A stretch of 43,054 nucleotides of DNA from Saccoglossus kowalevskii (GCF_000003605.2 NW_003155738.1:535127-578180), one strand, 5' to 3'; positions 1-9,689 are shown, numbered from the stretch's first letter. Notes: generated by a model not told the origin, from the letters alone. Made by a program: numbers and translations.

Positions 1-271
1 CACTGATATTTTTATACCACTCTTTTCTTTATCACAATCTTTGTTACACGCTAATGTTGTATATGCAAATTTAACGCGCGATGTAGACACAACCTATTAT
101 AGTAAAATATCCCAAGGGTTGAAACGCGCCAGGACTGTGGCATGAGCACAACCACAGGGAATTGGACAAACTTATGTATTTTAATAAATTATTAAATAAT
201 AAAATGTTATATAACTTAGCGCGTAACAAAGATTGTGATAAAGGAAAGAGTGGTATAAATAAAGATCAGTG
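1..271. mobile_element. Palindromic MITE-like element with ~55-bp terminal inverted repeats
   Basis: Bases 1-54 and 216-271 are near-perfect reverse complements, both ending in CACTGAT at the outer edge and running through a shared ATCACAATCTTTGTTAC core with only a few mismatches or indels. The inner 160 bases are AT-rich and have no coding frame. This is the architecture of a non-autonomous DNA transposon or foldback element. The left end coincides with the window start, so a target-site duplication cannot be tested and the superfamily is unknown. Confidence 0.75.
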
Positions 272-381
272 ATTACTTGAAATCGATACCAGGAGGGGGG
301 TAAAAGAAAAGTTATATATATATAACATATTATTATTTAATACTTTATTAAAATACACAAGTTTGTCCAACTCCCTGTGGT
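151..381. repeat. Second inverted repeat interlocked with the first
   Basis: Bases 151-217 (starting ACCACAGGGAATTGGACAAA) are the reverse complement of 311-381, with about 67-bp arms and a ~93-bp spacer. The left arm lies inside the 1-271 element and the spacer contains that element's right terminal repeat, so the two palindromes overlap. This could be one complex foldback element or a MITE inserted into, or recombined with, an inverted copy of its own interior. Confidence 0.7.
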
Positions 382-393
382 AAAACCAACAGA

Positions 394-646
394 ATGCTTT
401 TATTATTCAATGTCGTCCATCACTATTTATATTATTTGTTATTTATATTGACAATTCATAGAAATTATTTTAAGGTATGGTTTTTATTCACACGTCCAGT
501 TATTCCCTACATTTAGTGAAAATTAAGGCTCAGCATCGTTATGTTGTTTGAAACACTAACGGGTATGCGAAGCCATGTTTAAAATATATATCATACAGTA
601 GCAAGAGCAAGGCTGGAATAGTTGTATTTTACTAAATTCACTTAAC
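394..646 (+). repeat. 5' flank of LamG gene copy A; third copy of a duplicated block
   Basis: This flank shares extended similarity with 35,455-35,630, including the words TATTCACACGTC and GTTTGAAA..CTAACGGG. It shares shorter stretches with 18,570-18,668. It immediately precedes the ATG of the copy A signal-peptide exon and so probably holds the ancestral promoter. No TATA box or other core element could be assigned with confidence. Confidence 0.55.
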
Positions 647-2527
647 ATGGGAACACTGACAGTTTTCTCGCCAAAAAATTTTTTTTTGTCATATTCATTA
701 AAAATCTAACACTAGCGGTATGTGAAATACAGTTTGCAGACTAAAAATCATAAATGTACATCTACAGGTTACCACTGCATTCCACTGAGATAATTTCGGA
801 TTTTGAGTTGGTGACTGGAGAGTTACATTTAAATTTCCCATAACCAACTGCATGATGTGTCAAAGATAAAATGTTCCAGATTTTCGACCTTTGACTCATA
901 TACACGCCAACAATCGCCCACACTAAATCCGCAAAACAAGGTGCGATGGAACATCAATCAAACATATCAAATGGATAGATTTGTCAATGTTCACTAAATC
1001 TATCTCGAAATATGGATAGCAGAATAACATAATAACAATGCCAGATTTTTAATTGTGAACCGAGAATAACATCGTGTAATTTTCCCATAATCCACTGCGT
1101 GCTCCACAAATATAGAATGTTCTAGGTTTTCAACAAACATCCGCACTAAATCTCCAAAATCTCCGGGTGAGACACATATATCCGCATCAATCAAACTTAT
1201 GACAATAGAGACTAACAAAATAAATACAAGAGCTCCGCGTTCTACTGATCGTTGCGACAATCATTGCACTGGAAGGCCAGGGTATGGTGAGTAGATACAC
1301 ATTATGTTTGGTAAATAACGTGTTTACCTCGCTTGATCGTGATATTAGTTTGTTTCCGTCTTCTCATTTGATTTGTCAGATCGTGAAAATTTTAATATTT
1401 CTATTGTGTATATAATATTATTTATTAGTATGGTATTGTTCCGATCGTACTTTAGTCCTGAAAGAAATACTTTGTACAGATCTATTATCCTGATTTTGCT
1501 AAGCTTCCTGCTGACAAAGCAGTCAATGCATTCTTCCTTTGATGAATTATAAATTGTATGTGTGCGTGTGTTTCTCTTGTCATTTTATTATAAATCTATG
1601 TCGTTTCAGGCACACTTTACACCGTACTCTGCACGTGAGTTTATATAAAACACTTTGTTCACTCACAAATGCCCAATTGAATAACGATATTTGTTATTAT
1701 TTGCCAAAATACGAGTATAAATGATTAGATTTTACCAATAATATTAATCACCATTCCGAATTAAAGGTAATATATTTCAAGATACGATAGTGAATATATA
1801 GTACTATCATATAAACAAATGGGTAAAGAAACATGATTCTCGCATGATCATAAAACAAATCGCCTGCCAGTCGTAGTCTTTTCAAAAAGGTGGTTCATTG
1901 TAATGTTTATTTTACGACTAGTACACTACAGACCCACTAATCTATATAATTTAATATTTTGAGTGTTAATATATATGTTAACGAAGATTTGTTTTGTTTT
2001 TAATAGCAAATGTTGCTGTAGCATTTTGGCCGCTGAATGATAAACATTTCCTTGCTGACACGTCTGGGAATGGTAATCATGCACAGCACATTTGGGGCAA
2101 TGTAACGCTGATACCAGAATGCGCCAAGAGACATAGATGCGGCGCTTATGAATTCCGTGTTAACCCCACCTCGTATTTACTTTTCCAAAACAACGGTGCT
2201 TTCGACACAAACAGGTCAACGTCTATCATGGCGTGAGTTTGTCCGTATGGTAATGCGGGTCCTATTTTCTTCTTCGATCCAAATATGACTGCTGATGGTG
2301 TTAAATTGACGCAAGAAGAAAGTACAACACCAGGGGAGTTGTATGCACGCGTTGTTTTTTACTAAACATTAGACATACATGTACCAGCTTTGTATGAATG
2401 GTATCATTGGGCTGTCGTGTACGACAATCACACTGGGTATGCGTACTTAAATGGGAATTTCATAACGTCTCTAATTCTCACCCCGGGAGAAATATCAACT
2501 CAAGCTGATGCACAACAAACTTCAAAT
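647..2527 (+). pseudogene. LamG-domain secreted protein, copy A (broken)
   Basis: Exon 1 starts at ATG 647 with MGTLTV, the same start as the copy at 18,669, and would end near 719 at a GTATGT donor. Exon 2 starts at 2,007 after TTTTTAATAG and encodes a concanavalin A-like LamG fold: AFWPLND, SGNGNHA, GAYEF, then WYHWAVVYD and GYAYLNGNF. These strand motifs are usual in laminin-G-3 domains of extracellular proteins. Compared with the copy at 18.8 kb, a conserved Trp codon (after IMA) is TGA at 2,234-2,236. About 20 bases are missing near 2,360, causing another stop. The exon end is replaced by a LINE scrap at 2,528. Exon 1 has also drifted and lost most of its hydrophobic core. The exon 1-exon 2 joining is inferred. 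720-2,006 would be intron, in which I see nothing else. Confidence 0.7.
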
Positions 2528-2695
2528 GTCGATTCCAGGAGTACGCCCGGACGGTAGTCCTTTAACTTGTATTGCCCAATTCCTGGTACAGTCTTGTTTC
2601 CAATTATTGGTAAGTATATATATAAAAAGAATATGATATATAATACAGCAATCAATTGGCCTGGGATGATGTAAATAATAATATTATTAAATAGC
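2528..2695 (-). mobile_element. Tx1/L1-like LINE fragment inside LamG exon A
   Basis: Read on the minus strand this encodes VKGLPSGRTPGID, the conserved stretch just before the GLPNEF block of LINE reverse transcriptases. It is a near-identical inverted copy of 8,483-8,641, where the frame continues into RT. Identity extends upstream into non-coding AT-rich sequence in both copies. The LamG similarity stops where this begins, so it interrupts the exon. Confidence 0.75.
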
Positions 2696-2701
2696 CAAAA
2701 A

Positions 2702-2703
2702 TA

Positions 2704-2786
<83 letters not shown>

Positions 2787-2788
2787 AT
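2702..2788. repeat. (AAAT)n microsatellite
   Basis: About 21 near-perfect tetranucleotide units directly follow the LINE scrap. The open frame across it on the minus strand (repeated FIYL) is an artefact of the repeat. Confidence 0.97.
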
Positions 2789-3110
2789 ACAAAGCAGACA
2801 AGAATACTTACATAAAAGTTTGATCTTGTCGTCATTTCTGGTTCCAATACATTTTGTTCATAATGGCTTCACATATCAACTGTTTACAGCAGATCCTAGA
2901 ATAAGTCCTTTCTAAAAAAAAGCTTCAGCAAATATACATATATAGGTGGCCTGAGTTCAACAAGCGTTTTGGTATTTCGGCTACACGTGCGCCAAATTGT
3001 GAATGACATAGCATGTCTAATTCAGAATATAATATGTTCATGAGATATTCGTGCTCGCCGTTTTTGTTTTTTCTTTAAACCAGCAAGTTTCAATTGTTCT
3101 TTATCCTCAG

Positions 3111-3213
3111 TACTTGGCGTCTTTTACAAAACTGTTTCAGTCGCAGTTACCAAACGAGATCGACGATGATCAGCGCCTGCCTGTTGATGCTGACTTTCCC
3201 TCGACGTGTGTGC
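3111..3213 (+). pseudogene. Possible exon remnant, unidentified
   Basis: An open frame of about 34 codons follows a good splice acceptor (TTCTTTATCCTCAG at 3,097-3,110) and reads YLASFTKLFQSQLPNEIDDD before ending at TAG in CVR*. The composition is protein-like and the acceptor is convincing, but no family is recognised and no donor is visible. It may belong to the LamG gene or to another broken gene. The call is weak. Confidence 0.3.
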
Positions 3214-3250
3214 GTTAGGACTTCGGGGTTAAAGGTTGGGGTCAAAGTTC

Positions 3251-3318
3251 TAGCTCCGTTGCGACGCAACGGCGGTTTACTTTTTAGCTCCGTTGCGACG
3301 CAACGGCGGTTTACTTTT
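3251..3318. repeat. 34-bp perfect tandem duplication carrying a palindrome
   Basis: 3,251-3,284 and 3,285-3,318 are identical. Each unit contains CCGTTGCGACGCAACGG, an 8+1+8 perfect inverted repeat. It is GC-rich amid AT-rich DNA. Confidence 0.95.
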
Positions 3319-3339
3319 AAACAGCTTTTTTAAAACACT

Positions 3340-3690
3340 TATTTAAATAAGCTCATTCTATTTTTCTATTCTTTTATTTATTTATTTATTTTCCTATTCT
3401 TTTTTCTATTCTTTTATTTTTTTTGTATTATTTTATTTATTCTTATATTTTTAATTTATCGTTCTATTCTTCAATTTATTCTTTTATTTTTTGTTGTATT
3501 ATTTTATTTATTCTTCAATATATTAATTTATTTCTTGTTCTATTCTTCAATTTATTCTTTTATTTCTTGTTCTATTCTTCAATATATTAATTTATTTCTT
3601 ATTCTATTCTTCAATTTATTCTTTTATTTATTGTTTTATTCTTTCATTTATGTATCTATTCTTTTATTCATTCTTTTATTAATTGGTGTT
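3340..3690. repeat. T-rich low-complexity / degenerate minisatellite
   Basis: Repeated variants of TCTATTCTTCAATTTATTCTTT and TTTATTTATT fill this stretch, with two to three longer phrases (TTCTTGTTCTATTCTTCAAT) repeated at ~60-bp spacing. No coding content. Confidence 0.85.
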
Positions 3691-3920
3691 TTTCAATTTT
3701 GGATCTAATGGCACACCATACGGGCCGTTTTACTGGCGCGGATTTATACGGGGCAATCTGAACGACGCAAACGCGCCAACAACTCTCACAAAATAGACAC
3801 CACGATACCAAATATATCCAGAAATTACGTTTTAATGAAACAGCAAATGAATGTAAATTTGTAACAATATTTTAACGGTAGTAAATACGAACTCATTATA
3901 AACTTTCTTTCTTTCTTAAG

Positions 3921-4391
3921 AATGAACACGACAACGTGCGTTTTCTTGGAGCTGATGTTGTAGCCGCAGTTAGAGACACGTTGATTTCACAGTTGTTAAA
4001 AACTGTTGTCCGTGAACGAGAAACAATTGCTTGGCAAGAAGCAGTTTGGTTTACAGTTCCAGATTCTGGCGTAGCTCAACTAAGAATATCTGAAATGCGC
4101 CGATGATCTTCTGTGGAGTCAGCTGGCATCGGCATCGGTGTCGCTGTATCGTAGTACTGTAAACTTGACACGTGTTTGTGACCAGTTATCTTTATGATTG
4201 GTTGTGGTGGAATGCCGGATTTCGTCAGGGTAATAATGAGTCCAACTGGTCATTCGGTATATTGCCTATCCACTGAATATCGTCAGCCGTTATCGAAGCG
4301 CAGACTCAAATTACGCGCGTTGTCTCTAAACAGAAAGTAGTTCCAGGAAATAGACGCGTTTACAAAATATGGTAAACGGGGCCCGGGCGTG
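3921..4391 (+). pseudogene. Broken coding region of unknown family, two frames
   Basis: After a pyrimidine-rich acceptor (CTTTCTTTCTTAAG) an open frame of about 62 codons runs to the TGA at 4,104-4,106. It includes DNVRFLGADVVAAVRDTLIS and QEAVWFTVPDSGVAQLRISE. Coding-like sequence resumes at about 4,180 in another frame (YDWLWWNAGFRQGNNESNWS, then EAQTQITRVVSKQKVVPGNR) with further stops. Its amino-acid composition is clearly protein-like and it lies just upstream of Polinton capsid-like sequence, so it may be part of that element. The alternating-polarity segment resembles a beta-strand-rich extracellular or pore-forming fold only loosely, and I do not assign a function. Confidence 0.4.
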
Positions 4392-4610
4392 ATATGGAAA
4401 ATTATTGCACGGCTCGCGCATCGAGATTCCCATAGCGTTACGAAGCCGGGTAATAAGAGGAATATGGCAAGGTACATTCTTACAACAACCATCAAGTATA
4501 AATGCCAAACCCTCACTCTTTACCTACGCAAACCAGAGACATAGTGTATAGTGACCTAAAAGCAGGGGAAAGGGGAAGAAGACGAATAAGAAGGAGAATT
4601 GTAAACTCAA

Positions 4611-5297
4611 TGTCGGTTTTCAAAAGATACTTGCCGAATTGGACCGAAGTGGTAATAATGATTGTTGGATGCCTCAACACGCAACCACCCATTTACAAAA
4701 TTACAGATTACATCGATATCAGTCAAATGATGGAGGTTACCGTCTACCAGGAACCCATCCACGAATATAGCTAATGGTCCGATCAAATTCGTAATAGCTT
4801 CGGTCGGAAGTGACTACATCGATATTGGTTCTATGCTTTTGCACACCAAGGTAAAAATCACAAATGCCAACGGGAAAATTTGGCTGTGGACGCTACTGTA
4901 GGGCCAGTGAACTTGTGGTTGTATTCGCACTTCAATGAAATCGATGTGTACATGAATGGGAAGCAGATTTTGGTTGCACATCCCACCTGATCAAAACGCT
5001 ATTGAATTATGGAGGGAACGCAAAATCAACGCAGATCAGTGCAGCGATATTTGAAAAATGAATAACGCATCACGCACATCACGCACTAAGATGGTCGACA
5101 TGATCGGGCGAATACACAGAGACATATTTTTTCAATCAAAGTATTTTCTCAACGGCGTGGAAATCAGACTGAAATTATCATTAAAAATCAGTTCTGCTAT
5201 ATCAGCTCAACCGAAAATCCCGCATTTAAAATTGTCTTCACCGACGCTACTCTTCTGGGTAGCTTTTTATCTGAAGGATTCTCACCATGGAGAATAA
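4611..5297 (+). pseudogene. Maverick/Polinton capsid-like (F54H12.2-type) protein remnant
   Basis: Three consecutive fragments in different frames match, from memory of the family, the N-terminal part of the F54H12.2-like jelly-roll capsid proteins of Maverick/Polinton elements. The first, at 4,768-4,887, includes GPIKFVIASVGSDYIDIG. The second, at 4,877-4,990, includes GPVNLWLYSHFNEIDVYMNG. The third, at about 5,085-5,180, includes MIGRIHRDIFFQSKYFLNG. The upstream frame at 4,611-4,770 (RYLPNWTEV) may be the N-terminus. Full proteins of this kind are several hundred residues. Here only the first third is visible and each block is separated by a frameshift or stop. No integrase, protease or PolB lies next to it, so this is an isolated relic. 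The assignment to major rather than minor capsid protein is inference. Confidence 0.65.
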
Positions 5298-5323
5298 TTT
5301 ATATTTTATATTATACTCATGCG

Positions 5324-5665
5324 TTAGTCAACCCTGCTACGTGGAATTTGAGAGATTTCTCTACAGTGTGCGGTAAATGCGTTCGGTATTACTTGCTGCG
5401 CAGATGTCGAGGGGAACCTATGTACTCCGTAGTTGACCCTTCCACGTGTGATAGGCATGTATACGACGTTTATGTGAACAGATGTATCAAGAACTTTACC
5501 GAACTCAATTTATCTCTTTATGACAAATATTTTTCCCACGCAGTTTCACTGGGTGATTTATACTTTGAAATTTCAAACATATCACTTATACCTTCTTTAA
5601 ACAACTATCGATTTTATATTATTTTTCTCTATTTTCTTTTAGGACAGATAAGCTATTCTGACTGA
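5324..5665 (+). CDS. Cysteine-rich open frame, possible 3' exon of an unknown gene
   Basis: The frame reads NPATWNLRDFSTVCGKCVRY and then further cysteines in RRCRGE, PSTCDRH and VNRCIKN, a spacing suggestive of a small disulfide-bonded extracellular domain. It stays open to the TGA at 5,663-5,665, but the last 40 codons are AT-rich. They include a good acceptor (TCTATTTTCTTTTAG, ending at 5,642), so the real exon may stop near 5,560. A poly(A) signal AATAAA lies at 5,823-5,828. The cysteine pattern does not match VWC, EGF or VWD. A remote likeness to IL-17-like spacing was considered and is not supported by a GCxC end. It could be the end of the LamG gene copy A, about 3 kb downstream of its last visible exon, but nothing links them directly. 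Confidence 0.35.
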   Translation, partial: LVNPATWNLRDFSTVCGKCVRYYLLRRCRGEPMYSVVDPSTCDRHVYDVYVNRCIKNFTELNLSLYDKYFSHAVSLGDLYFEISNISLIPSLNNYRFYIIFLYFLLGQISYSD

Positions 5666-5933
5666 TTAGACAGATTGTGGATTGACTTTTCAAGGTTACT
5701 CAGTTTTTTAATCGAATATGTTAATCAGTGTTTAATCGATTTTTTTTACTTTCTTTTTTCAGTAATATTAAACTATGCTGGAAATCTATACTCTATGTAA
5801 CTCCGTGTAACTTCTTTTGTGTAATAAACTCTGTTAGTACGCAAAAACGCCGTGCATTTAATAACATACGCAGTGTGAGTGTTTGTGTATGTTAGCATCC
5901 ATTATTGTTCAATCATAAAATTCATGCCGTGTG

Positions 5934-6235
5934 TGACGTCATTGCTACGATTAAAAAGAAAAATATAATTTATCTAATTTATGTTAATGTATTCACGACG
6001 TTCTCGTCACTCGCTATATTTCAAAATATTTGTTATGCAAATTTATTCACACAATCCCATTGTGACGTCGTAATCATTCAAATCTCCATTCACGTTAATT
6101 TTAATAATTTATGCTAGTTTATGTACACGTGCCCATTGTGACTTCATAATTTATGCTAATTTATGACGGGTTATATTGTAACGTCTTATTTGTTTCTACT
6201 TTATGAACGGATTTTATTGTGACGTCTTAATTATT
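5934..6235 (+). repeat. CRE-motif tandem repeat, cluster 1
   Basis: TGACGTCA or one- to two-base variants occur at 5,934, 6,063, 6,139, 6,179 and 6,220, spacings close to multiples of 40. The best units read CATTGTGACTTCATAATTTATGCTAATTTATG. This is a diverged ~40-bp tandem repeat. An inverted cluster of the same family lies at 27,293-27,430. Confidence 0.75.
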
Positions 6236-6239
6236 TAAG

Positions 6240-7130
6240 ATGCTCTATAATGTACACTTAACTACTGACTGTAAATTCAATTAAAATATAAACGTTTATT
6301 GTAGATACTATAATTTTATGATTGAAGCTGTATATCTTATGAAGCAGAATTGGAAACATAGAAACTATCTTTAAACACGTTGATCTCAGATTGGTGTGAC
6401 TGTTAGATGTTAAGGCTTGGTTGGCAATCAGGAATAATCTTGTAAGTGGCTTTGTATTTTTGGGTACAATGTACGAACGATAATGAATGGTAAGAAGAGG
6501 GTAAATTTTGGCGAACAATTGAACAAAAACAAATGAACATGAACAAATAAGAATATAAACTTACACAGGTACAGTGTGAAACAACTTTGTCCATGAAACG
6601 CATTGTAATGAAAACAACATTGGTTGCCTCTCCTCGTAATCCTAACATACCTAGTTTGAGTTATTATAGGTGGCTGTTATCATGGTATACCACATAATAT
6701 ACTTTGTTAATATTAGAAATGTCAGATGCACCTTATTGTTCATTACAAACTTTATCATTTACAGTATGTCTTTCAACAAATTTTAATAAGTGTCAACCAA
6801 ACAACCTGCATTCTTATGATAATATTGGAAGAATATAAATACAATTGTAACTTTTCACTTCTTCATATGAAGCACTATATGTCTATATATGACATGACGA
6901 TAACGATGAACGTTAAATTATCGTTGGTTTATAACTAAAACCGGGCACCGTTTATGAAGTACGCAAAAAGATTCAGTTTTTAGGAGACACTTTACTTTAT
7001 TGGTAGCACGTATTCTGCTGTTATAACTTTCGACCATTCTGCGTTTGCATTTTCTATTTTCAGTTTTTATAGTTTATTTAAGGTTCAAATTTGCGTTGGG
7101 AATGCGAACACAGTGTAACAATGTCGGCGC
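6240..7130. other. AT-rich DNA without a supportable gene
   Basis: Short open frames exist on both strands but none has protein-like composition or a recognisable motif. The only structure seen is the 6,762-6,875 repeat listed separately. Confidence 0.6.
6762..6875 (+). repeat. Dispersed repeat shared with 25,906-26,020
   Basis: Both copies run from CAGTATGTC through AACCAAA to AATATAAATACAATTGTAAC in the same order and orientation, with scattered substitutions. No coding frame is shared, so it is a dispersed non-coding repeat or a piece of a segmental duplication. Confidence 0.65.
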
Positions 7131-7220
7131 CGGTGAGTTTCTGTCATGATCATTTGAACACTGCAACAAGACTGGTAGGAGGTAATACCTCGGGCCAATG
7201 TATTTAAACATCAGTTTATT

Positions 7221-7810
7221 GGCTGTTGCTATTAGAGTAGTGAACCTGGAACCTGCCTGTCAAGTATGAACAAAATCGGCTGAGCCAAAAAGACACAGAA
7301 GAGTTAAAAATCTGTTACTAATGAAAAGATATCAATTTTGAGGTAAATTTCTTGATAATCAAAAAAGACATCCATAACACAAATATAAAGTTGTGTTCAC
7401 ACTCAAGTTGATTAGACTGAGCTATGTCTGAGCTTTTTAATCCTAGAATCGTGGAATGAAATACATTTGGCGCGAAAGTATTACATTTTGGTTGTTGCCA
7501 TGGCAACGGTGAACAAGGATTATTTTTTTAGATTTTACTACCTAACTGGAGTGAATGTGTAACTTGCCTGCCAAGTTTAAATCAAATCAGCCCAGCAAAG
7601 AAATATCACAGAAGAGTTAAAAATCCATTTCGTGATGAAAAATTCTTGATATTAAATTTCTCGCTAATGAAATAAAAATATAAGAAAATTAAAGTAGTAA
7701 CTTTTTGGCTGTTCTATGGCAACGGCTGGCCAGAAATGTTGACACATATTACCTACTAACATAGTGAAGGCATGACCTGCCTGGCCAGTTTGAGCAAAAC
7801 ATCGAATTAT
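7221..7810 (+). repeat. Three diverged tandem units containing an RFX X-box palindrome
   Basis: Units begin near 7,221, 7,490 and 7,706. Each has GGCTGTT or GGTTGTT with ATGGCAACG, then a CCTGCCTGxCAAGT..GA.CAAAAT phrase about 50-60 bases on. Units 1 and 2 also share CACAGAAGAGTTAAAAATC. Unit 2 carries GTTGCCATGGCAAC at 7,494-7,507, a perfect palindrome matching the RFX X-box consensus; unit 3 keeps only the right half. The repeat explains the short minus-strand open frame here. Confidence 0.7.
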
Positions 7811-8482
7811 GAAATGTGGGACATATATGTGGCCCAGTACAAATCTTTAAGTCTGTGGCCATAATCATCCCTATGTAATCAAAGCAATCAACCAAGTCTG
7901 CAATACCTTTTCTTTGTATGAAAAAAGTGATTATAAAAGTCTTGAAACAATACATATATTGTCATATTTACATAAGAAAGAATGTTCTCAAATATTATTA
8001 CGTGTTCTGTATTTATTTCAAAGTCCCATATGGATTAACGTAATATCACTTGTGTGAAAGTTCCTGAAAAATAATAAGCAAAATTTAATAAGGACAAATT
8101 CTAATCAGCATGTTTTTAAATTATTACTATATAACAAATTATCAAAATATCCCAAACAATAGTGCATATATATTTAAACAAATTAAAAACAGCCGGATTT
8201 GAAAAATCCGGGAACACTTCAACTGTTATTAATTTAATTAGCATATCATCATCATGGGTCAGCAAGTTTTGAATACGGTATCATAATATTGTTAAACCTT
8301 GAGGAATTAACGGTAACTATTTTTTAACAATGACAAATGTGATTTCAAGGAGCAAACCTAAAAACACTAAAGGTTGGGTCACAAAGTAGACATATGACAA
8401 AAGTGTTTTTTAAACATGTCATGAAGTAATTTCGTGTGTATGATTGTACGAACACTGTCTTACATACTTCGTGGTATTGTCA
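7811..8482. other. AT-rich DNA without a supportable gene
   Basis: No coding frame with protein-like composition is seen. A short hairpin (CCGGATTT..AAATCCGG near 8,193-8,211) is the only structure noticed. Confidence 0.55.
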
Positions 8483-9470
8483 TGATAATATTATTATTTC
8501 ATCATCCCAGGCCAATTGATTGCTGTATTATATATATATTTTTTTTCTCTATACTTACCAATAATTGGAAACAAGACTGTACCAGGAATTGGGCAATACA
8601 AGTTAAAGGACTACCGTCCGGGCGTACTCCTGAAATCGACGGCTTGCCCAATGAGTTTAATAAAAAAAATGATGGCATGATTTAGGTGAGGATTTTCATC
8701 GGGTCTTACTTACGTCCATCATTGATGGTATTTTATATGTCTCTACTAACAGAGAGTTTGTTACCCTTCTACCCCAAAAAAGGTGGCAATACTTGTTTAA
8801 AAAAATGTCGCCCAGTCAGTCTATTATGCAGTCATTACAAAATCATCACAAAAATCTTTTCATTGCGTTCTGTTTTGTTCTCGGCAACATTATACATCCT
8901 GATCAAAGCTGTTGTGTACCAGGCAGGCATATACACCCCAATTTTACCATGTTGTGCGACTGCTTTGATTATGTAAATGAATTTACATGTCTTCGATTAT
9001 AATTGCACTTCAACAGGGTTAATCATACATATCTTATGAGCACTCCGAAAGAATTTGGCCATGGTGACCATTTTATTATTATATCATTGGGTTAATATAC
9101 AAACAAGTTTAATATTGTTTCGAATAAACAACTTTCTCAGTGCACCCCTCCACAAACTATTCAATCTGCGCCCAACGCTATGTCATGTGTATTGTATCTT
9201 TTCTTGATAAAATAAGAAATGAAAGTAAAGTAAATGGGTTAACAATAACAGCAAAAACAAGTAATGAAGACTTTGGTGAATTGGTAAATTGGCTTAATAT
9301 CTACAAAGTTCAATCAGTAGTCCTGTGGGTCGGCCGCAGGTCTAACTCCGTTGATTCGCCAAATCAAATGGAATAACAATGTATCAAATGGAATAATATT
9401 GGCCTGCAACTACTCGTTTTTTACCTTGGTAACAACAATGATTACACTGAACAAAATGGACCGAGCTTGT
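8483..9470 (+). mobile_element. Tx1/L1-like LINE reverse-transcriptase relic
   Basis: Reading + across frames gives blocks in RT order. They are VKGLPSGRTPEIDGLPNEF (8,600-8,660), KKCRPVSLLCSHYKIITKIF (8,795-8,860), LGNIIHPDQSCCVPGRHIHP (8,880-8,940), FLDKIRNESKVNGLTI (9,200-9,250) and LWVGRRSNSVDSP (9,320-9,362). These match finger, palm and post-palm motifs of Tx1/L1-type LINEs. The palm region around the catalytic YADD is missing or destroyed and several frameshifts are present. Endonuclease and 3' tail are not seen. The first 160 bases are repeated in reverse at 2,528-2,695. Confidence 0.8.
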
Positions 9471-9680
9471 ACAAATAACTGAAGGTAAGCTTGAATATTG
9501 GTCATGCTTTTTGCCGGGCATGTCATATAGAGGGCGCACGTTAATTGTTAATAACGTTATTCTTTCTTATTCGATGTACCGTTTTACCAGTCGTACTCCG
9601 CCTATTGACACTGTTAATTACATACAGTCTTTACTTGTGATTTGTTATGCCATGGTGGGCATTGGGTTGAAGTCATGTGC
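9455..9680 (+). repeat. Duplicated non-coding block, copy 1
   Basis: Shares with 10,383-10,510 the phrases TGGACCGAG.TTGTACAAA, CATGTC.TATA..GGGCGCAC.TTAATT, AACGTTATT / GACGTTATT and ATGCCATGG.GGGCATTGG, in the same order. It may continue the LINE relic just upstream (the match begins where its coding similarity ends). Confidence 0.65.
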
Positions 9681-9689
9681 ATGAAATAC

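Noticed and set aside
2528-2622. First read as the 3' part of LamG exon A with a GTAAGT donor, duplicated at 8.5 kb
   Set aside because: On the minus strand it encodes VKGLPSGRTPGID, and the 8.5-kb copy continues into RT motifs, so it is LINE sequence and the donor-like GTAAGT is accidental.
2500-2847. 115-codon minus-strand open frame
   Set aside because: Mostly the (AAAT)n microsatellite read as repeated FIYL, plus LINE scrap.
4180-4400. Aerolysin/ETX-type pore-forming protein
   Set aside because: Only a short alternating-polarity stretch is suggestive; no diagnostic motif or length.
5324-5560. IL-17-like cytokine
   Set aside because: SPW and a CxxC are present but the diagnostic GCxC end and spacing are not.
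7494-7507. A dedicated promoter site for a ciliary gene
   Set aside because: No gene start is visible nearby and the site lies within a repeat, so it is listed only as an observation.
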